From Ornithinimicrobium murale (lineage in GTDB: Bacteria; Actinomycetota; Actinomycetes; Actinomycetales; Dermatophilaceae), in NCBI RefSeq assembly GCF_003352835.1, contig NZ_QLVD01000011.1, forward strand, positions 1 through 64,000: 64,000 nt of DNA. The letters are read 5' to 3'. Made by a program: the position numbers and the translations under genes. Below the pieces are notes generated by a model, which ran no database searches, was not told where the DNA came from, and was given only the letters and a program-made list of their open reading frames with translations. Shown one piece after another: positions 24,958 through 33,777 of the stretch (position 1 is its first letter; each line of letters opens with the position of its first letter).

Positions 24958-25941
24958 ATGGATCAGCGCCTTCTCCAGATCGCCACCGAGGTCCTCCAAC
25001 GGCCTTATCCCTACTCCTCGGGCCACGTCGCCACCGGCCCGGACGACACAGACATCACCCCGGAGCGGCTGCACCCCAGCTTCCATGGGGCCCTGGACTG
25101 GCACAGCTCGGTGCACATGCAGTGGTCGCTGGTGCACCTGCTCGGGCCGTATGCCGAGGGGCCGGCTCACCCGGCCCCCTCACCGGAGGCGCGGGCCGCC
25201 CGGGAGCTGCTGGACCAGCGGCTGAGGCCCGAGAACGTGCGCGTCGAGGCGGACTATCTGCGGGAGCGGCCCGCCTTCGAGCGGCCCTACGGCTGGGCCT
25301 GGGCCGCCATGCTGGGGTCGGCTGCTCGAGCGCATCCCACCTGGTCTGCAGCGCTGGCACCCCTGCTCGACACGATCGCCGACCACGTGCTGGCCTGGCT
25401 GCCACGTCAGGGCTATCCGATTCGCCACGGCAAGCACCAGAACGACGCCTTCGCGCTGCTGCTCCTGCGCCGCGCCTACGCCGAGCTCGGCCGCGACGAT
25501 GTCGTGGCGGCCGCGAGTGACCGCGCTCGGGACTGGTTCGCCGGTGACGGGCCCGCCCACACAGCGGACGAGCCCTCCGGCAGCGACTTCCTCTCGCCCG
25601 CACTGACCGAGGCGGTGCTGATGCAGCAGGTGCTGGGCGAGGAGTTCGTGCCCTGGTTCGACCGCTTCCTCCCGGGGCTCGGGTCCGGCGCGCACGGACA
25701 CCTGCTGGAGCCGCCCACCGTCCTGGACCCGACCGACGGCCAGGGCGCACACCTGCTCGGACTGGCGCTGTCCCGCGCCTGGCAGCTCCGTGCCCTGGCG
25801 AGGTCACTGCCCGAGGCGCGTGCCGGCATACTGCGCTCCTCGGCCGACCGACAGGTCGCCGCCGTCCTGCCGCACGTCACTGACGGTGACTTCATGGCCA
25901 CCCACTGGCTGGTGAGCTTCCTGCTGCTCGCGCGGGAATGA
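24958..25941 (+). CDS. DUF2891 family protein
   Basis: Predicted 327 residues from ATG 24958 (CAGGATAG upstream). GTG 24937 is an alternative but overlaps the regulatory site region more closely. It shows the family hallmarks LHPSFHGALDWHSSVHMQWSLV near residue 40, RPYGWAWAAML near residue 105, HQNDAFALLLL near residue 160, then SGSDFLSPALTEAVLM. The pattern suggests an alpha/alpha-barrel like that of sugar-processing enzymes. Function is not established. No signal peptide is seen, so it is cytoplasmic. The GlxR/CRP site hints at control by carbon status. Confidence 0.85.
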   Translation: MDQRLLQIATEVLQRPYPYSSGHVATGPDDTDITPERLHPSFHGALDWHSSVHMQWSLVHLLGPYAEGPAHPAPSPEARAARELLDQRLRPENVRVEADYLRERPAFERPYGWAWAAMLGSAARAHPTWSAALAPLLDTIADHVLAWLPRQGYPIRHGKHQNDAFALLLLRRAYAELGRDDVVAAASDRARDWFAGDGPAHTADEPSGSDFLSPALTEAVLMQQVLGEEFVPWFDRFLPGLGSGAHGHLLEPPTVLDPTDGQGAHLLGLALSRAWQLRALARSLPEARAGILRSSADRQVAAVLPHVTDGDFMATHWLVSFLLLARE

Positions 25942-25953
25942 GCAGACACAGAA

Positions 25954-25986
25954 CGGGCCCGCCCTCTCGTGGAGAGGACGGGCCCG
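25954..25986. terminator. Bidirectional hairpin terminator between convergent genes
   Basis: CGGGCCCG with CCTCTC pairs with GAGAGG and CGGGCCCG around a short loop, immediately after the DUF2891 stop and 40 bases before the subtilase stop on the other strand. The near-perfect stem between convergent genes fits a shared terminator. There is no T-tract. Confidence 0.8.
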
Positions 25987-26025
25987 CTCAGGTGGTGATC
26001 AGTGGATCACCGGGTGATCAGACGC

Positions 26026-29000
26026 TCACGGGTTGACCGAGACCAGGGTCTGGCCGACGTCCGTGGAACCGTCGTTGTAGGTGACCGACCCCAGGTAGCG
26101 GGTCCCGGCGTCCAGACCGGTCCAGGCGACCGAGTAGTCGACCGTGCCACCGATGGTGGTGTCGGCCGACTCCGGGGTGACGGTGAGGTTGCCCTCGTCG
26201 CCGCCCACGTTCCAGAAGTAGGTCGGAACCGTGGCGGTGTCACCCGCGGCGCCGTCCCAGTAGTCCAGCGCGATGAGGTAGGTGCCCGGCTCGAGGCCGG
26301 ACACGGTCACCATCTCGTCGGAACCACCGACCGCACTCTGTGCGATGACCTCACCTGCGCCGTTGGCCAGGTAGAGGTCGATGTCGATGTCCGCCGGGGT
26401 GGTCTCCGCGTGGACGGTGGCCACCCGCAGCGTGCTGGTGCCCTCTGGGACGACGTGCTCCACGATGACGTCGGCGATGCCGGCGCCACCACCCGGACCG
26501 TCCGAGGTGACCTCGATCGGCAGGACCTCGGCCGCGGCCAGGCCGCTGACCGCAGCGGTGATGGTGCCCTCGAACCCGGTGACGGCCTGGTAGTCGACCG
26601 AACCCTCCGTGGTGTCGCCGGAGACCTCGGCCGGAGCGGCCACGGCGGTCGGCTGCACCGCGATCGGGCTCTCCACCACGATGTCACCGTTCACCAGGCG
26701 CAGCTGCGCGAAGTGGTAGGTGTCGGGGGCGGCGCCGGTGGACTCGATGGTGACCTCGAAGGTCGCCTCGCCGCCGGCCGGGACCTCGATGGTCGAGGGC
26801 TCGACAGTGACGGACAGACCCTCGGGGGCCTCCACCTCAGCGGTGTAGGTGCCACCCTCGCCGGTCACGTCGGTGACCGTCCGGGTGACCGTCTGGACAC
26901 CGGCGAGCTCACCGATGGAGATGCTCGGGTAGTTCAGGTCGCTCGGGTCGGTCGGCTCCTCCGGGCAGGGCGCAGCCAGCTGGCCGATCGCACAGGCGTA
27001 GGCCAGCCACTCGTCCCAGCCCGCGTCATAGACCAGGCCCGGGTTGTAGGACTGGCCCGGAACGACCTCACCGGCACCGAAGTCCAGCGGAGAGGCGTCC
27101 GCGCCGGAGCGCTGGATCGGGTCGCCGCTGTCCATCGTGTCGCGTGCGGTCGTCATCATGGCCGACTTGATCATCGCCGGGCTCCAGTCCGGGAACTCCT
27201 GCTTCATCAGCGCTGCCAGACCCGCGATGTGCGGGGCCGACATGGAGGTGCCGGAGATCTGGTTGAACGTCGGCTGCGAGGGGTCGGCGTGGTCGGCGTG
27301 ATAGGCCGCCGCGATGTCGACACCCGGAGCGGTGATGTCCGGCTTGAGCAGGTCACCACCACCGGCCAGGGCCGGACCGAACGAGGAGAAGCCCGCCATC
27401 TCCGGGGCGTCCACCGGGTCGGTGGACTGCTCGGAGATGGTGACGACGGCCGGGTCGTTGGCCTCCACCCAGGCCTTGACCTCGGCACCGTCGGTGCCGT
27501 TCAGGTGGATCGAGGGCACGCTGTGGAAGTCGGCGTTGAGCGACTCGGCATCGGTGTTGTTGACCTGGATCATGCCGATGCCGCCGGACTCGGCGACCTC
27601 CTGGCTCTTCTCCACGCGGGCGTTGGCGCCGCGGGTGCAGAGGACGATGTTGCCCTCTGCGGCCGCGTCGTCCACCGAACCGAGCAGGCAGAGGGCTGCG
27701 TCCTCGGCGGTGGAGCCGTCTGCGGGGATGGTCGCAGCGTCCACGACGTTGCCGGTCACGCCCTCACCGACACCGATACCGGTGTAGGTCGGGGCGTCGT
27801 CGCCGGCGTTGAGGAGTGTCTCGATCGCGGTCTGGACGCCCGCGGTGATCGCGACCTCGCCACCGAGCACGGTCGCGCTCTGCGGGTCGAGGCGGGTGAG
27901 CTCAGTGCCGGTCGCGGACGGCAGGTGGTCCTGCTGGGTCAGCAGGACCGGGACACCGAGGTCAGCGGCGCGCGCGCTGCCGGACAGGGCGTCCGGCCAG
28001 TTCTGACCGCTGGCGACCAGGGCGGTCTCCGGGGACTCGACCCCGAAGGCCTGCGAGATCAGCGTGGCGGTCTCGTAGCGGTCGTCACCAGCCACGCGTG
28101 TGCCGCCCAGCTCGGCGAGGACGTCGTCGTTGACGGCGACCTCGCCACCCAGCACGACGACCTCGGCGTCCGCGGCGTCCGCGGAGGCCAGGTACTCGGC
28201 CAGGACGTTCGGGACATGGTCGGCCTGGGTCAGGACGACGGGGTAGCCCTCGTAGCCGGCCAGGGCGGCGCCGGTCAGGGCGTCCGGGTAGTCCTGGCCG
28301 CTGGCGACGTAGACCTTGTCGACCGGGCCGTACATCTCGGCGATGGCGACGGCGGTCTCGTAGCGGTTGGCGCCCTCCACGCGGCTGACGTCACCGTAGG
28401 CGCCGATCTCCTCGGCGGTCTCGTCGTCGATGGCGCTGTTGCCACCGAGCAGCACGATGTTGTCCGGGCCGATCGACTCCAGGGCGTCCCTGGTCGCCTG
28501 CGGCAGGTGGTCCGGACGGGACAGCAGGACCGGAGCAGCGGCGAGGGCCTCGGCCGGGGCGATACCGGGCGCGATGCCGCCGGAGGCCGGAGCGGAGCCG
28601 GCCAGGGCGTCGGCGTACTCGTCGCCCGTTGCCACATAGACGGTGTCGACACCGTCGCCGAACTCGGCTGCCACCAGGGCGGCCGTCTCGTAGCGGTCTG
28701 CACCACCCTGGCGCTCAACCGGCACCTCGGCGGACTCGCCGAGGGTGACGGTCTTGACCGCACCACGGTTGTGGGTGCTCGCGGCAACCGTCATCGTCCA
28801 GGGCGCGTTGTGCGCGACCGAGGAGACACCGACCGTGTCACCGGAGTTGCCGGCGGAGGTGGACACGAAGATGCCCGCGTCGGCGGCGAACAGGAAGGCC
28901 TGCTCGTCCGGGCCCACGATGCTGGTGCTGGAGCCGGAGATCGAGTAGTTGATGACGTCCACACCGTCGGCGACGGCGTCGTCGATGGCGGCGACCAGGC

Positions 29001-29937
29001 CGGCGGTGGTGCCGGAGCCGTTGCCGTCTGCCGTCATCCACAGGCCCTTGTAGACCGCGATCTGGGCAGCGGGGGCCATACCGGAGGCCTGGCCCAGGTC
29101 GTGGCCCATGATGGACAGCGCCACGTCGTGGTTGCCGGCCGAGGTGCCGGCGGTGTGCGAGCCGTGACCGTTGTAGTCACGGGCGGACTCGAACTCCTCG
29201 GGAATGACCGTGTTGCCGAACTCGGCGCCGTAGTAGCGGGCACCGATGAGCTTGTTGTTGCACTCGAAGGCCGCGAAGTGGTCGACCCCTGCGTTGTCAC
29301 AGTCGCCGGCCCAGTCCTCGGGGGCGGGGTCGAAACCCTCGCCGGAGAAGCTCGGGTTCAGCGGGTCGATGCCCGTGTCGATGACACCCACGACGATGCC
29401 GTCGCCGGCGTTCGCGACGCCGTCGAAGTGCTCCTGCCACACGCCGTCGTCGCCCGAGAGCCCGAGGTAGTCCGGGGTCTGCACGGTGTCGGCGTGCCGG
29501 ATCTCGTCCTCCCAGACCTGCAGGACGCCCGGGGCCTTGCGCATGTGCGCGGCCTCGACGTTGTTCATCTTCACGGCGAAGCCGCTCAGCGCGGTCTCAT
29601 AGGTGGTGACGACGTCGGAGGAGCTCAGGCCGATGGTGTCCAGCACCTCGGCACGCTGAGCGTCCAGGTAGGAGGTGTAGGCCTGTGCCGCAGCGCTGTC
29701 GACATCGACCTTCTCACCTGCCTTGGGGGCAGTGGCCGCCAGGCCGTTGCCGCCGTCGAAGGCGACCAGCGGCTGGTCCGCCAGTTGGACGATATAGGTC
29801 TTCGTCTCACCGGGCTGGAGGTCGGTCGTCACGTCGGCCTGAGCCGTCATGGTGCCGATCGCCAGCGGCGAGACTACGACCGCGGAGGCGGCGAACGCGG
29901 CAATCCGCGCTCGCTTCCCGGGGTTAGCAGTACGCAC
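26026..29937 (-). CDS. Secreted subtilisin-like protease with internal cell-wall-binding repeats
   Basis: Predicted 1303 residues, GTG start with AAGGA six bases upstream. It has a signal peptide (cut near residue 34), an I9-type propeptide (about 40-150) and an S8 catalytic domain with Asp 187 (VIDTGID), His 258 (NGHGSHTAGT), oxyanion Asn 364 and Ser 898 (GTSMSAPHIAG). Between Asn 364 and Ser 898 lie three cell-wall-binding (CWB2-like) repeats (about 405-705, each with RYETA and then PDAL or ADAL) and a PA domain (about 715-835). After the catalytic part come an Fn3-like domain and a prepeptidase-like beta domain. It is a surface or secreted peptidase, possibly held on wall polymers. Placing wall-binding repeats inside the catalytic domain is unusual. 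Confidence 0.92.
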   Translation of the reverse strand: MRTANPGKRARIAAFAASAVVVSPLAIGTMTAQADVTTDLQPGETKTYIVQLADQPLVAFDGGNGLAATAPKAGEKVDVDSAAAQAYTSYLDAQRAEVLDTIGLSSSDVVTTYETALSGFAVKMNNVEAAHMRKAPGVLQVWEDEIRHADTVQTPDYLGLSGDDGVWQEHFDGVANAGDGIVVGVIDTGIDPLNPSFSGEGFDPAPEDWAGDCDNAGVDHFAAFECNNKLIGARYYGAEFGNTVIPEEFESARDYNGHGSHTAGTSAGNHDVALSIMGHDLGQASGMAPAAQIAVYKGLWMTADGNGSGTTAGLVAAIDDAVADGVDVINYSISGSSTSIVGPDEQAFLFAADAGIFVSTSAGNSGDTVGVSSVAHNAPWTMTVAASTHNRGAVKTVTLGESAEVPVERQGGADRYETAALVAAEFGDGVDTVYVATGDEYADALAGSAPASGGIAPGIAPAEALAAAPVLLSRPDHLPQATRDALESIGPDNIVLLGGNSAIDDETAEEIGAYGDVSRVEGANRYETAVAIAEMYGPVDKVYVASGQDYPDALTGAALAGYEGYPVVLTQADHVPNVLAEYLASADAADAEVVVLGGEVAVNDDVLAELGGTRVAGDDRYETATLISQAFGVESPETALVASGQNWPDALSGSARAADLGVPVLLTQQDHLPSATGTELTRLDPQSATVLGGEVAITAGVQTAIETLLNAGDDAPTYTGIGVGEGVTGNVVDAATIPADGSTAEDAALCLLGSVDDAAAEGNIVLCTRGANARVEKSQEVAESGGIGMIQVNNTDAESLNADFHSVPSIHLNGTDGAEVKAWVEANDPAVVTISEQSTDPVDAPEMAGFSSFGPALAGGGDLLKPDITAPGVDIAAAYHADHADPSQPTFNQISGTSMSAPHIAGLAALMKQEFPDWSPAMIKSAMMTTARDTMDSGDPIQRSGADASPLDFGAGEVVPGQSYNPGLVYDAGWDEWLAYACAIGQLAAPCPEEPTDPSDLNYPSISIGELAGVQTVTRTVTDVTGEGGTYTAEVEAPEGLSVTVEPSTIEVPAGGEATFEVTIESTGAAPDTYHFAQLRLVNGDIVVESPIAVQPTAVAAPAEVSGDTTEGSVDYQAVTGFEGTITAAVSGLAAAEVLPIEVTSDGPGGGAGIADVIVEHVVPEGTSTLRVATVHAETTPADIDIDLYLANGAGEVIAQSAVGGSDEMVTVSGLEPGTYLIALDYWDGAAGDTATVPTYFWNVGGDEGNLTVTPESADTTIGGTVDYSVAWTGLDAGTRYLGSVTYNDGSTDVGQTLVSVNP

Positions 29938-30076
29938 GTGGGATCCTTATCTCGAAGGGGATTCGCCGCACTCCACCCGGGCACGCCGAGACAGCGGTGG
30001 CAGGCGGGTGCCCTGGCAGTCTCACGGGCGCGGCGAGCATTGTCTAGGTTCGTTCCCCAATCGTTACCTTGGACGC

Positions 30077-30880
30077 ATGCCTCTGCCGCCTGATCCTCTC
30101 CCGCCGGTCCGTGAGCGCACCGGCGCTCCGTCGGCGGCTCGGCGCAGGCTGCTCACCGAGACCCTCCTGGTCCTCGGTGTCAGCCTGGGTGCCTCGGCGA
30201 TCTGGTCGCTGCTCTCGCTGCTGCGCAAACTGACTGCCCCTGCTCCGCTGTCGCAGCAGACCACCGCGATGAACACGTCCCGCGCCCCCGAACGTCCCTG
30301 GCTGGACCTGGCCTACCAGTTGGCCGACATCCTGCTGCCCCTGGTGCCCGTGGCCCTGGCCCTGTTCCTGCTTGCCCAGCACTTTCCCCGGCCTCGCCAG
30401 GTGATGGGGCTGGACCTGGCCAGGCCAGCCCTCGACATACTGGCTGGTCTGGGGTTGGCCGCCGTCATCGGGCTGCCGGGACTGGCGCTCTATCTGCTGG
30501 CTCGGGAGCTCGGGGTGAACACCACGATCAGTGCTTCTGGGCTGCCCTCCATCTGGTGGGGTATCCCGGTGCTGGTGCTTGCCGCGATCGGCAACGCGCT
30601 GCTGGAGGAGGTGGTGATGGTCGGTTACCTGTTCACCCGGTGGGCCCAGGCCGGCTGGTCCACCGCCACGATCATCCTCACCAGTGCGCTGGTGCGTGGC
30701 AGCTACCACCTCTACCAGGGCTTCGGCGGCTTCGTCGGCAACATCGCGATGGGTCTCATTCTGGGGCTGGTCTATGCCCGAACCCGCCGGGTGATGCCGC
30801 TGGTCATCGCCCACACGGTGCTCGACATCGTGGCCTTCGTCGGCTATGCCCTCGTGGCGCCGCACGTGTCCTGGTTGTGA
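30077..30880 (+). CDS. CPBP-family intramembrane metalloprotease
   Basis: Predicted 267 residues from ATG 30077. It has about six membrane segments. The CPBP/CAAX motifs are present in order: EE in NALLEEVVMVGYLFTRW (about residue 178), His in VRGSYHLYQGFGGF (about 213) and HTVLD (about 250). Family members (Rce1-like) cleave within membranes and in bacteria process peptides or confer self-immunity. No substrate is suggested by the neighbours. The ribosome site is weak, so translation may be leaderless. It diverges from the subtilase gene. Confidence 0.85.
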   Translation: MPLPPDPLPPVRERTGAPSAARRRLLTETLLVLGVSLGASAIWSLLSLLRKLTAPAPLSQQTTAMNTSRAPERPWLDLAYQLADILLPLVPVALALFLLAQHFPRPRQVMGLDLARPALDILAGLGLAAVIGLPGLALYLLARELGVNTTISASGLPSIWWGIPVLVLAAIGNALLEEVVMVGYLFTRWAQAGWSTATIILTSALVRGSYHLYQGFGGFVGNIAMGLILGLVYARTRRVMPLVIAHTVLDIVAFVGYALVAPHVSWL

Positions 30881-30947
30881 GGATGCCGGAACCGGTCGCG
30901 GCCTCGGATAGTTTTGCCTCCACAGGAGGCAGGGAGGTGAGGTTGGG

Positions 30948-31589
30948 ATGATCGAGGCGATTAACGAGTTCGTGACCACGCACGCGGACTCGCAGTGGGT
31001 GCTGTGGGTGGTCTTCGGGCTCTGCATCGTCGACGGCTTCTTCCCGCCGCTGCCGAGCGAGTCGATCGTCGTCGGACTGGCCGCCGCGGCGGTCTCGGTC
31101 GGCTATCCCAACCTGTGGCTGGTCTTCGTCGCCGCGGCGGGAGGCGCCTTCATCGGCGATAACATCGCCTACACGATCGGCAGACACTGGCTCACCGGGC
31201 TCGCCGACAGTCCGCGCCCCCGGATCCGCCGGACCATGGACTGGGCCGCCGGCCAGCTCGCCCGGCGCGGGGCGGTCATCATCATGGCCGCCCGGTATAT
31301 CCCCGTCGGTCGCGTCGCCGTCAACATCACCGCCGGCGCCACCCGTTTCCCGCGGTGGCTGTTCGTCATCCTCGATGCGGTCGCGGCGGTCAGCTGGGCT
31401 GCCTACTCCATCGCCATTGGGACTGTGGCCGGCCAGTGGCTGGATGACAACCCGCTGCTGGCCATGGCGGTCGCCGTCACCGGTGGCGTGCTGCTCGGCC
31501 TGTTGCTGGAGCGTGTGCTCAAACTGCTCACCGGGTCACCGGACGGGTCCGGGAGCCAGCAGGCACCGCGGGCCGAGGAGAACGCGTGA
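30948..31589 (+). CDS. DedA-family membrane protein
   Basis: Predicted 213 residues, ATG with GGGAGGTGAGG upstream. It shows the DedA/VTT pattern: FFPPLPSESIVV near residue 30, GAFIGDNIAYTIGR near residue 65, then the conserved ARYIPVGRVAVNITAGATRFP near residue 120. Family members are proposed lipid flippases (undecaprenyl phosphate, phosphatidylethanolamine) or scramblases. Its stop overlaps the start of the hotdog gene, so the two are coupled. The C-terminal tail is Gly/Ser/Glu rich and cytoplasmic. Confidence 0.9.
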   Translation: MIEAINEFVTTHADSQWVLWVVFGLCIVDGFFPPLPSESIVVGLAAAAVSVGYPNLWLVFVAAAGGAFIGDNIAYTIGRHWLTGLADSPRPRIRRTMDWAAGQLARRGAVIIMAARYIPVGRVAVNITAGATRFPRWLFVILDAVAAVSWAAYSIAIGTVAGQWLDDNPLLAMAVAVTGGVLLGLLLERVLKLLTGSPDGSGSQQAPRAEENA

Positions 31590-32074
31590 GACTGCCCAGC
31601 TGGCAGAGTTTCGGGGCCAACCACCGCCTGCTGCGGCACGGCCTGAACATCTGGCCGCCGTTTGCCGCTGCGGGGATCCGGGTCGAGGAGCTGTCCGAGG
31701 ACTTCCGCTACGCCCGGGTGGCGCTGCGGATGCGCCCGCTGAACCGCAACTATGTGGGCACCCACTTCGGCGGCTCCCTGTTCGCGATGACCGACCCGTT
31801 CTGGATGTTTCTCGTCCTGCGCAACCTCGGGCCCGGCTATGTCGTCTGGGACAAGGCCGCCGAGATCGAGTTCGTCTCGCCGGGCCGGACGACCGTCCAC
31901 GCCGAGTTCCGCATCACCGAGGAGCACCTCGCGGAGCTCCGCGAGGCGGCGGAGGATGGAAGCAAGGTGCTGCGCTGGTTCGAGACCGACGTCCTGGCTG
32001 TCGACGGCACGCTCGTCGCGCGGGTCCGCAAGCAGCTCTATGTGCGCCGCAAGCGGGAGAAGATCGCGGCCTGA
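31586..32074 (+). CDS. DUF4442 hotdog-fold protein (thioesterase-like)
   Basis: Predicted 162 residues. GTG start overlaps the DedA stop (GTGA). It has NRNYVGTHFGGSLFAMTDPFWMFLV near residue 52 and KAAEIEFVSPGRTTVHAEFRI near residue 88, matching DUF4442, a single hotdog domain related to PaaI-type acyl-CoA thioesterases. The active-site acidic residue is probably the Asp in MTDP. The substrate is unknown. Coupling to a membrane-lipid protein suggests an acyl thioester. Confidence 0.8.
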   Translation: MRLPSWQSFGANHRLLRHGLNIWPPFAAAGIRVEELSEDFRYARVALRMRPLNRNYVGTHFGGSLFAMTDPFWMFLVLRNLGPGYVVWDKAAEIEFVSPGRTTVHAEFRITEEHLAELREAAEDGSKVLRWFETDVLAVDGTLVARVRKQLYVRRKREKIAA

Positions 32075-32115
32075 TCGGGCTGCGACCGGGGCCCTGCACG
32101 TGACAGAGTGGCGTG

Positions 32116-32409
32116 ATGAGTGAAGTCACCGTCGTCAACAACCCGGCAGAGTCGCGCTTCGAGGCGCAGCTGGCGGGCGAGGTCGTCGGCCGCATCGAGT
32201 ACGCCACCGTCGGCAACAGCATCGACCTGCGGCACACCGCCATCGAGCCCGGCCACGAGGGCGAGGGCATCGGCTCGACGCTGGTCCGCGGCACGCTGGA
32301 CTACCTCCAGGTCGACAAGCCGAACCTCAAGGTGATCCCGAGCTGCCCGTTCGTCAAGAGCTATATCGACCGCCACCCGGACTATCGGCCTCTCCTGGAC
32401 CCGCGCTAG
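32116..32409 (+). CDS. YjdJ-type small GNAT-like acetyltransferase
   Basis: Predicted 97 residues from ATG 32116 (an adjacent GTG at 32113 is the alternative). It begins VTVVNNPAESRFEAQLAGEVVGRIEY and has HTAIEPGHEGEGIGSTLVRGTLDY, the acetyl-CoA-binding P-loop of this mini-GNAT family, and ends VIPSCPFVKSYIDRHPDY, which is highly typical. Members occur in all kingdoms. The substrate is unknown. Confidence 0.88.
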   Translation: MSEVTVVNNPAESRFEAQLAGEVVGRIEYATVGNSIDLRHTAIEPGHEGEGIGSTLVRGTLDYLQVDKPNLKVIPSCPFVKSYIDRHPDYRPLLDPR

Positions 32410-32428
32410 CCCGAGACGTCCCAACCCC

Positions 32429-32611
32429 GACCGAGCGCGTGGGCGCCCGGTCAAAACCCCGACCGAGCGCGTGGGCGCCCGGTCAAAACCCCGACCGAGC
32501 GCGTGGGCGCCTGGTCAAAACCCCGACCGAGCGCGTGGGCGCCTGGTCAAAACCCCGACCGAGCGCGTGGGCGCCTGGTCAAAACCCCGACCGAGCGCGT
32601 GGGCGCCCGAC
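32429..32611. repeat. 32-bp tandem repeat array (five full units and one partial)
   Basis: Units start at 32429, 32461, 32493, 32525, 32557 and 32589. Each contains GACCGAGCGCGTGGGCGCC, then a GGTCAAAACCCC tail. One C/T polymorphism separates the first two units from the next three. The array fills the spacer between the convergent GNAT and PCMT genes. Read on the other strand it shares period, core (GCGCTCGGT) and TTTT box with the 49038-49150 array. Arms such as GACCG/CGGTC can fold within each unit. Confidence 0.97.
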
Positions 32612-32614
32612 GAG

Positions 32615-33181
32615 TCAGCGCAGGGGCACGAACTGGTAGTGGCCGGGGGCAGTCTCCCGGCCCTCATGGGTGATCCGCACCAGCCGACCTGCCAGGGGCA
32701 GCACCATCGCACCCTCGGGGGCGAGCTGGTCCAGGAGATCCTGCGGGACGGTGTTGGTTGCGGCTGAGACCAGGATCCGGTCGAACGGTCCGTCCTCGGG
32801 TGACCCGAGCGCTCCGGGGACGGCCACGCGGACCCGGGCATTCGGCATACCGGCCAGGGCTGCTGCGCTGCGCCGCACCAGCGGCTCCTCCAGCTCCACC
32901 CCGAGCACCGACCCCTCCGGCCCGACCAGGCGTGCCAGGATGGCGGTCGTCCAGCCCGACCCACTGCCCACGTCGAGCACCCGGTCGCCGGGTCGGGCCG
33001 CGAGCAGCTCGAGCATCGCCCGGACCGTGCTGGGTTGGGAGTTGGTGGCGCCGTAGCCGATCTCCAGGGCGCGGTCCTGGTCGACGAACCGGCGCGCGGC
33101 CCGTGGCAGAAAGTCGGCGCGTGGGGTCAGCTCCATGGCCCTGGTCACCGGATCAGGACCGGGGTGGCTGTGCCTGCCCAT
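32615..33181 (-). CDS. Protein-L-isoaspartate O-methyltransferase-like protein
   Basis: Predicted 188 residues from ATG 33181, with AGGGGGC just upstream. It has the SAM-binding motif I VLDVGSGSGWTTAILARLVG (about residues 66-85), an upstream EIGYGATNSQPSTV corresponding to the PCMT IGYGQTISQPxxV motif with Asn for Thr, and the late PEGAMVLPLAGRLV. It would repair isoaspartyl damage or methylate another carboxylate. It is slightly shorter than typical PCMT (about 205-215 residues). Its start is only 19 bases from that of the divergent TIGR03086 gene. Confidence 0.85.
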   Translation of the reverse strand: MGRHSHPGPDPVTRAMELTPRADFLPRAARRFVDQDRALEIGYGATNSQPSTVRAMLELLAARPGDRVLDVGSGSGWTTAILARLVGPEGSVLGVELEEPLVRRSAAALAGMPNARVRVAVPGALGSPEDGPFDRILVSAATNTVPQDLLDQLAPEGAMVLPLAGRLVRITHEGRETAPGHYQFVPLR

Positions 33182-33200
33182 GCCCCCTAGTCTGGCGCAG

Positions 33201-33767
33201 GTGAGCACAGTGATCGAGTTGATCCCGGAGGCATCCCGCGTCGTGACCGATCTGCCCCTGGAGGGGCAGTGGGAACGGCCGACACCGTGCGAGGGGTGGA
33301 ATGTCCGCGATCTGTTGAACCACCTGACCTCAGAGCACCTCTGGGCGCCCCATCTGCTGCGCGGGGAGACGCTGGACCAGGTCGGCTCGCGCTATGACGT
33401 CGACCTGCTCGGTCAGGACCCGATGGGTGCCTGGCGGCGGGCCATCACCTCCTCCGTGCTGGCCTGGGGACAGGCGGACGAGGGCGGTGCCGTGCACACT
33501 TCGATGGGCCAGATTCCGTTGGAGGAGTACGCCTCTCAGATGCTCGTCGATCTCACCGTCCACGCCTGGGACCTGGCGCGGGCGGTAGGGGTGCGCCCCC
33601 ACCTGGTCGCGGACGCCGTCGAGGAGTGTCTGGCCTATGAGCGGCCACGCGTCGGTGCCGGCGAGGTGCCGGGGATCTTCGCCGCGCCGGTGCGCACCGA
33701 GTCCGAGAGCCGGGTCGACCAGCTGGTGGCCCTGCTCGGCCGCGACCCGGCCTGGGCGCCCGCCTGA
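33201..33767 (+). CDS. TIGR03086-family metal-binding protein (DinB/maleylpyruvate-isomerase fold)
   Basis: Predicted 188 residues from GTG 33201. GTG 33210 with AGGTGAG before it is an alternative. ERPTPCEGWNVRDLLNHLTSEHLW near residue 30 is the family signature, with a metal-ligand His, and MLVDLTVHAWDLARAVG near residue 116 carries the second and third ligands. Related proteins use thiol cofactors such as mycothiol, but for TIGR03086 no reaction is proven. The downstream region is repetitive, with no operon partner. Confidence 0.85.
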   Translation: MSTVIELIPEASRVVTDLPLEGQWERPTPCEGWNVRDLLNHLTSEHLWAPHLLRGETLDQVGSRYDVDLLGQDPMGAWRRAITSSVLAWGQADEGGAVHTSMGQIPLEEYASQMLVDLTVHAWDLARAVGVRPHLVADAVEECLAYERPRVGAGEVPGIFAAPVRTESESRVDQLVALLGRDPAWAPA

Positions 33768-33777
33768 GGTCGCCGCC

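Noticed and set aside
26002-30093. A 1363-codon plus-strand open frame opposite the subtilase
   Set aside because: It mirrors the subtilase codons on the other strand, is His/Gly/Val/Arg rich with no domain, and has no ribosome site. The subtilase has a full set of catalytic motifs.
32429-32611. A CRISPR array
   Set aside because: The 32-bp units are directly adjacent with no spacers and no cas genes are present. It is a plain tandem repeat.
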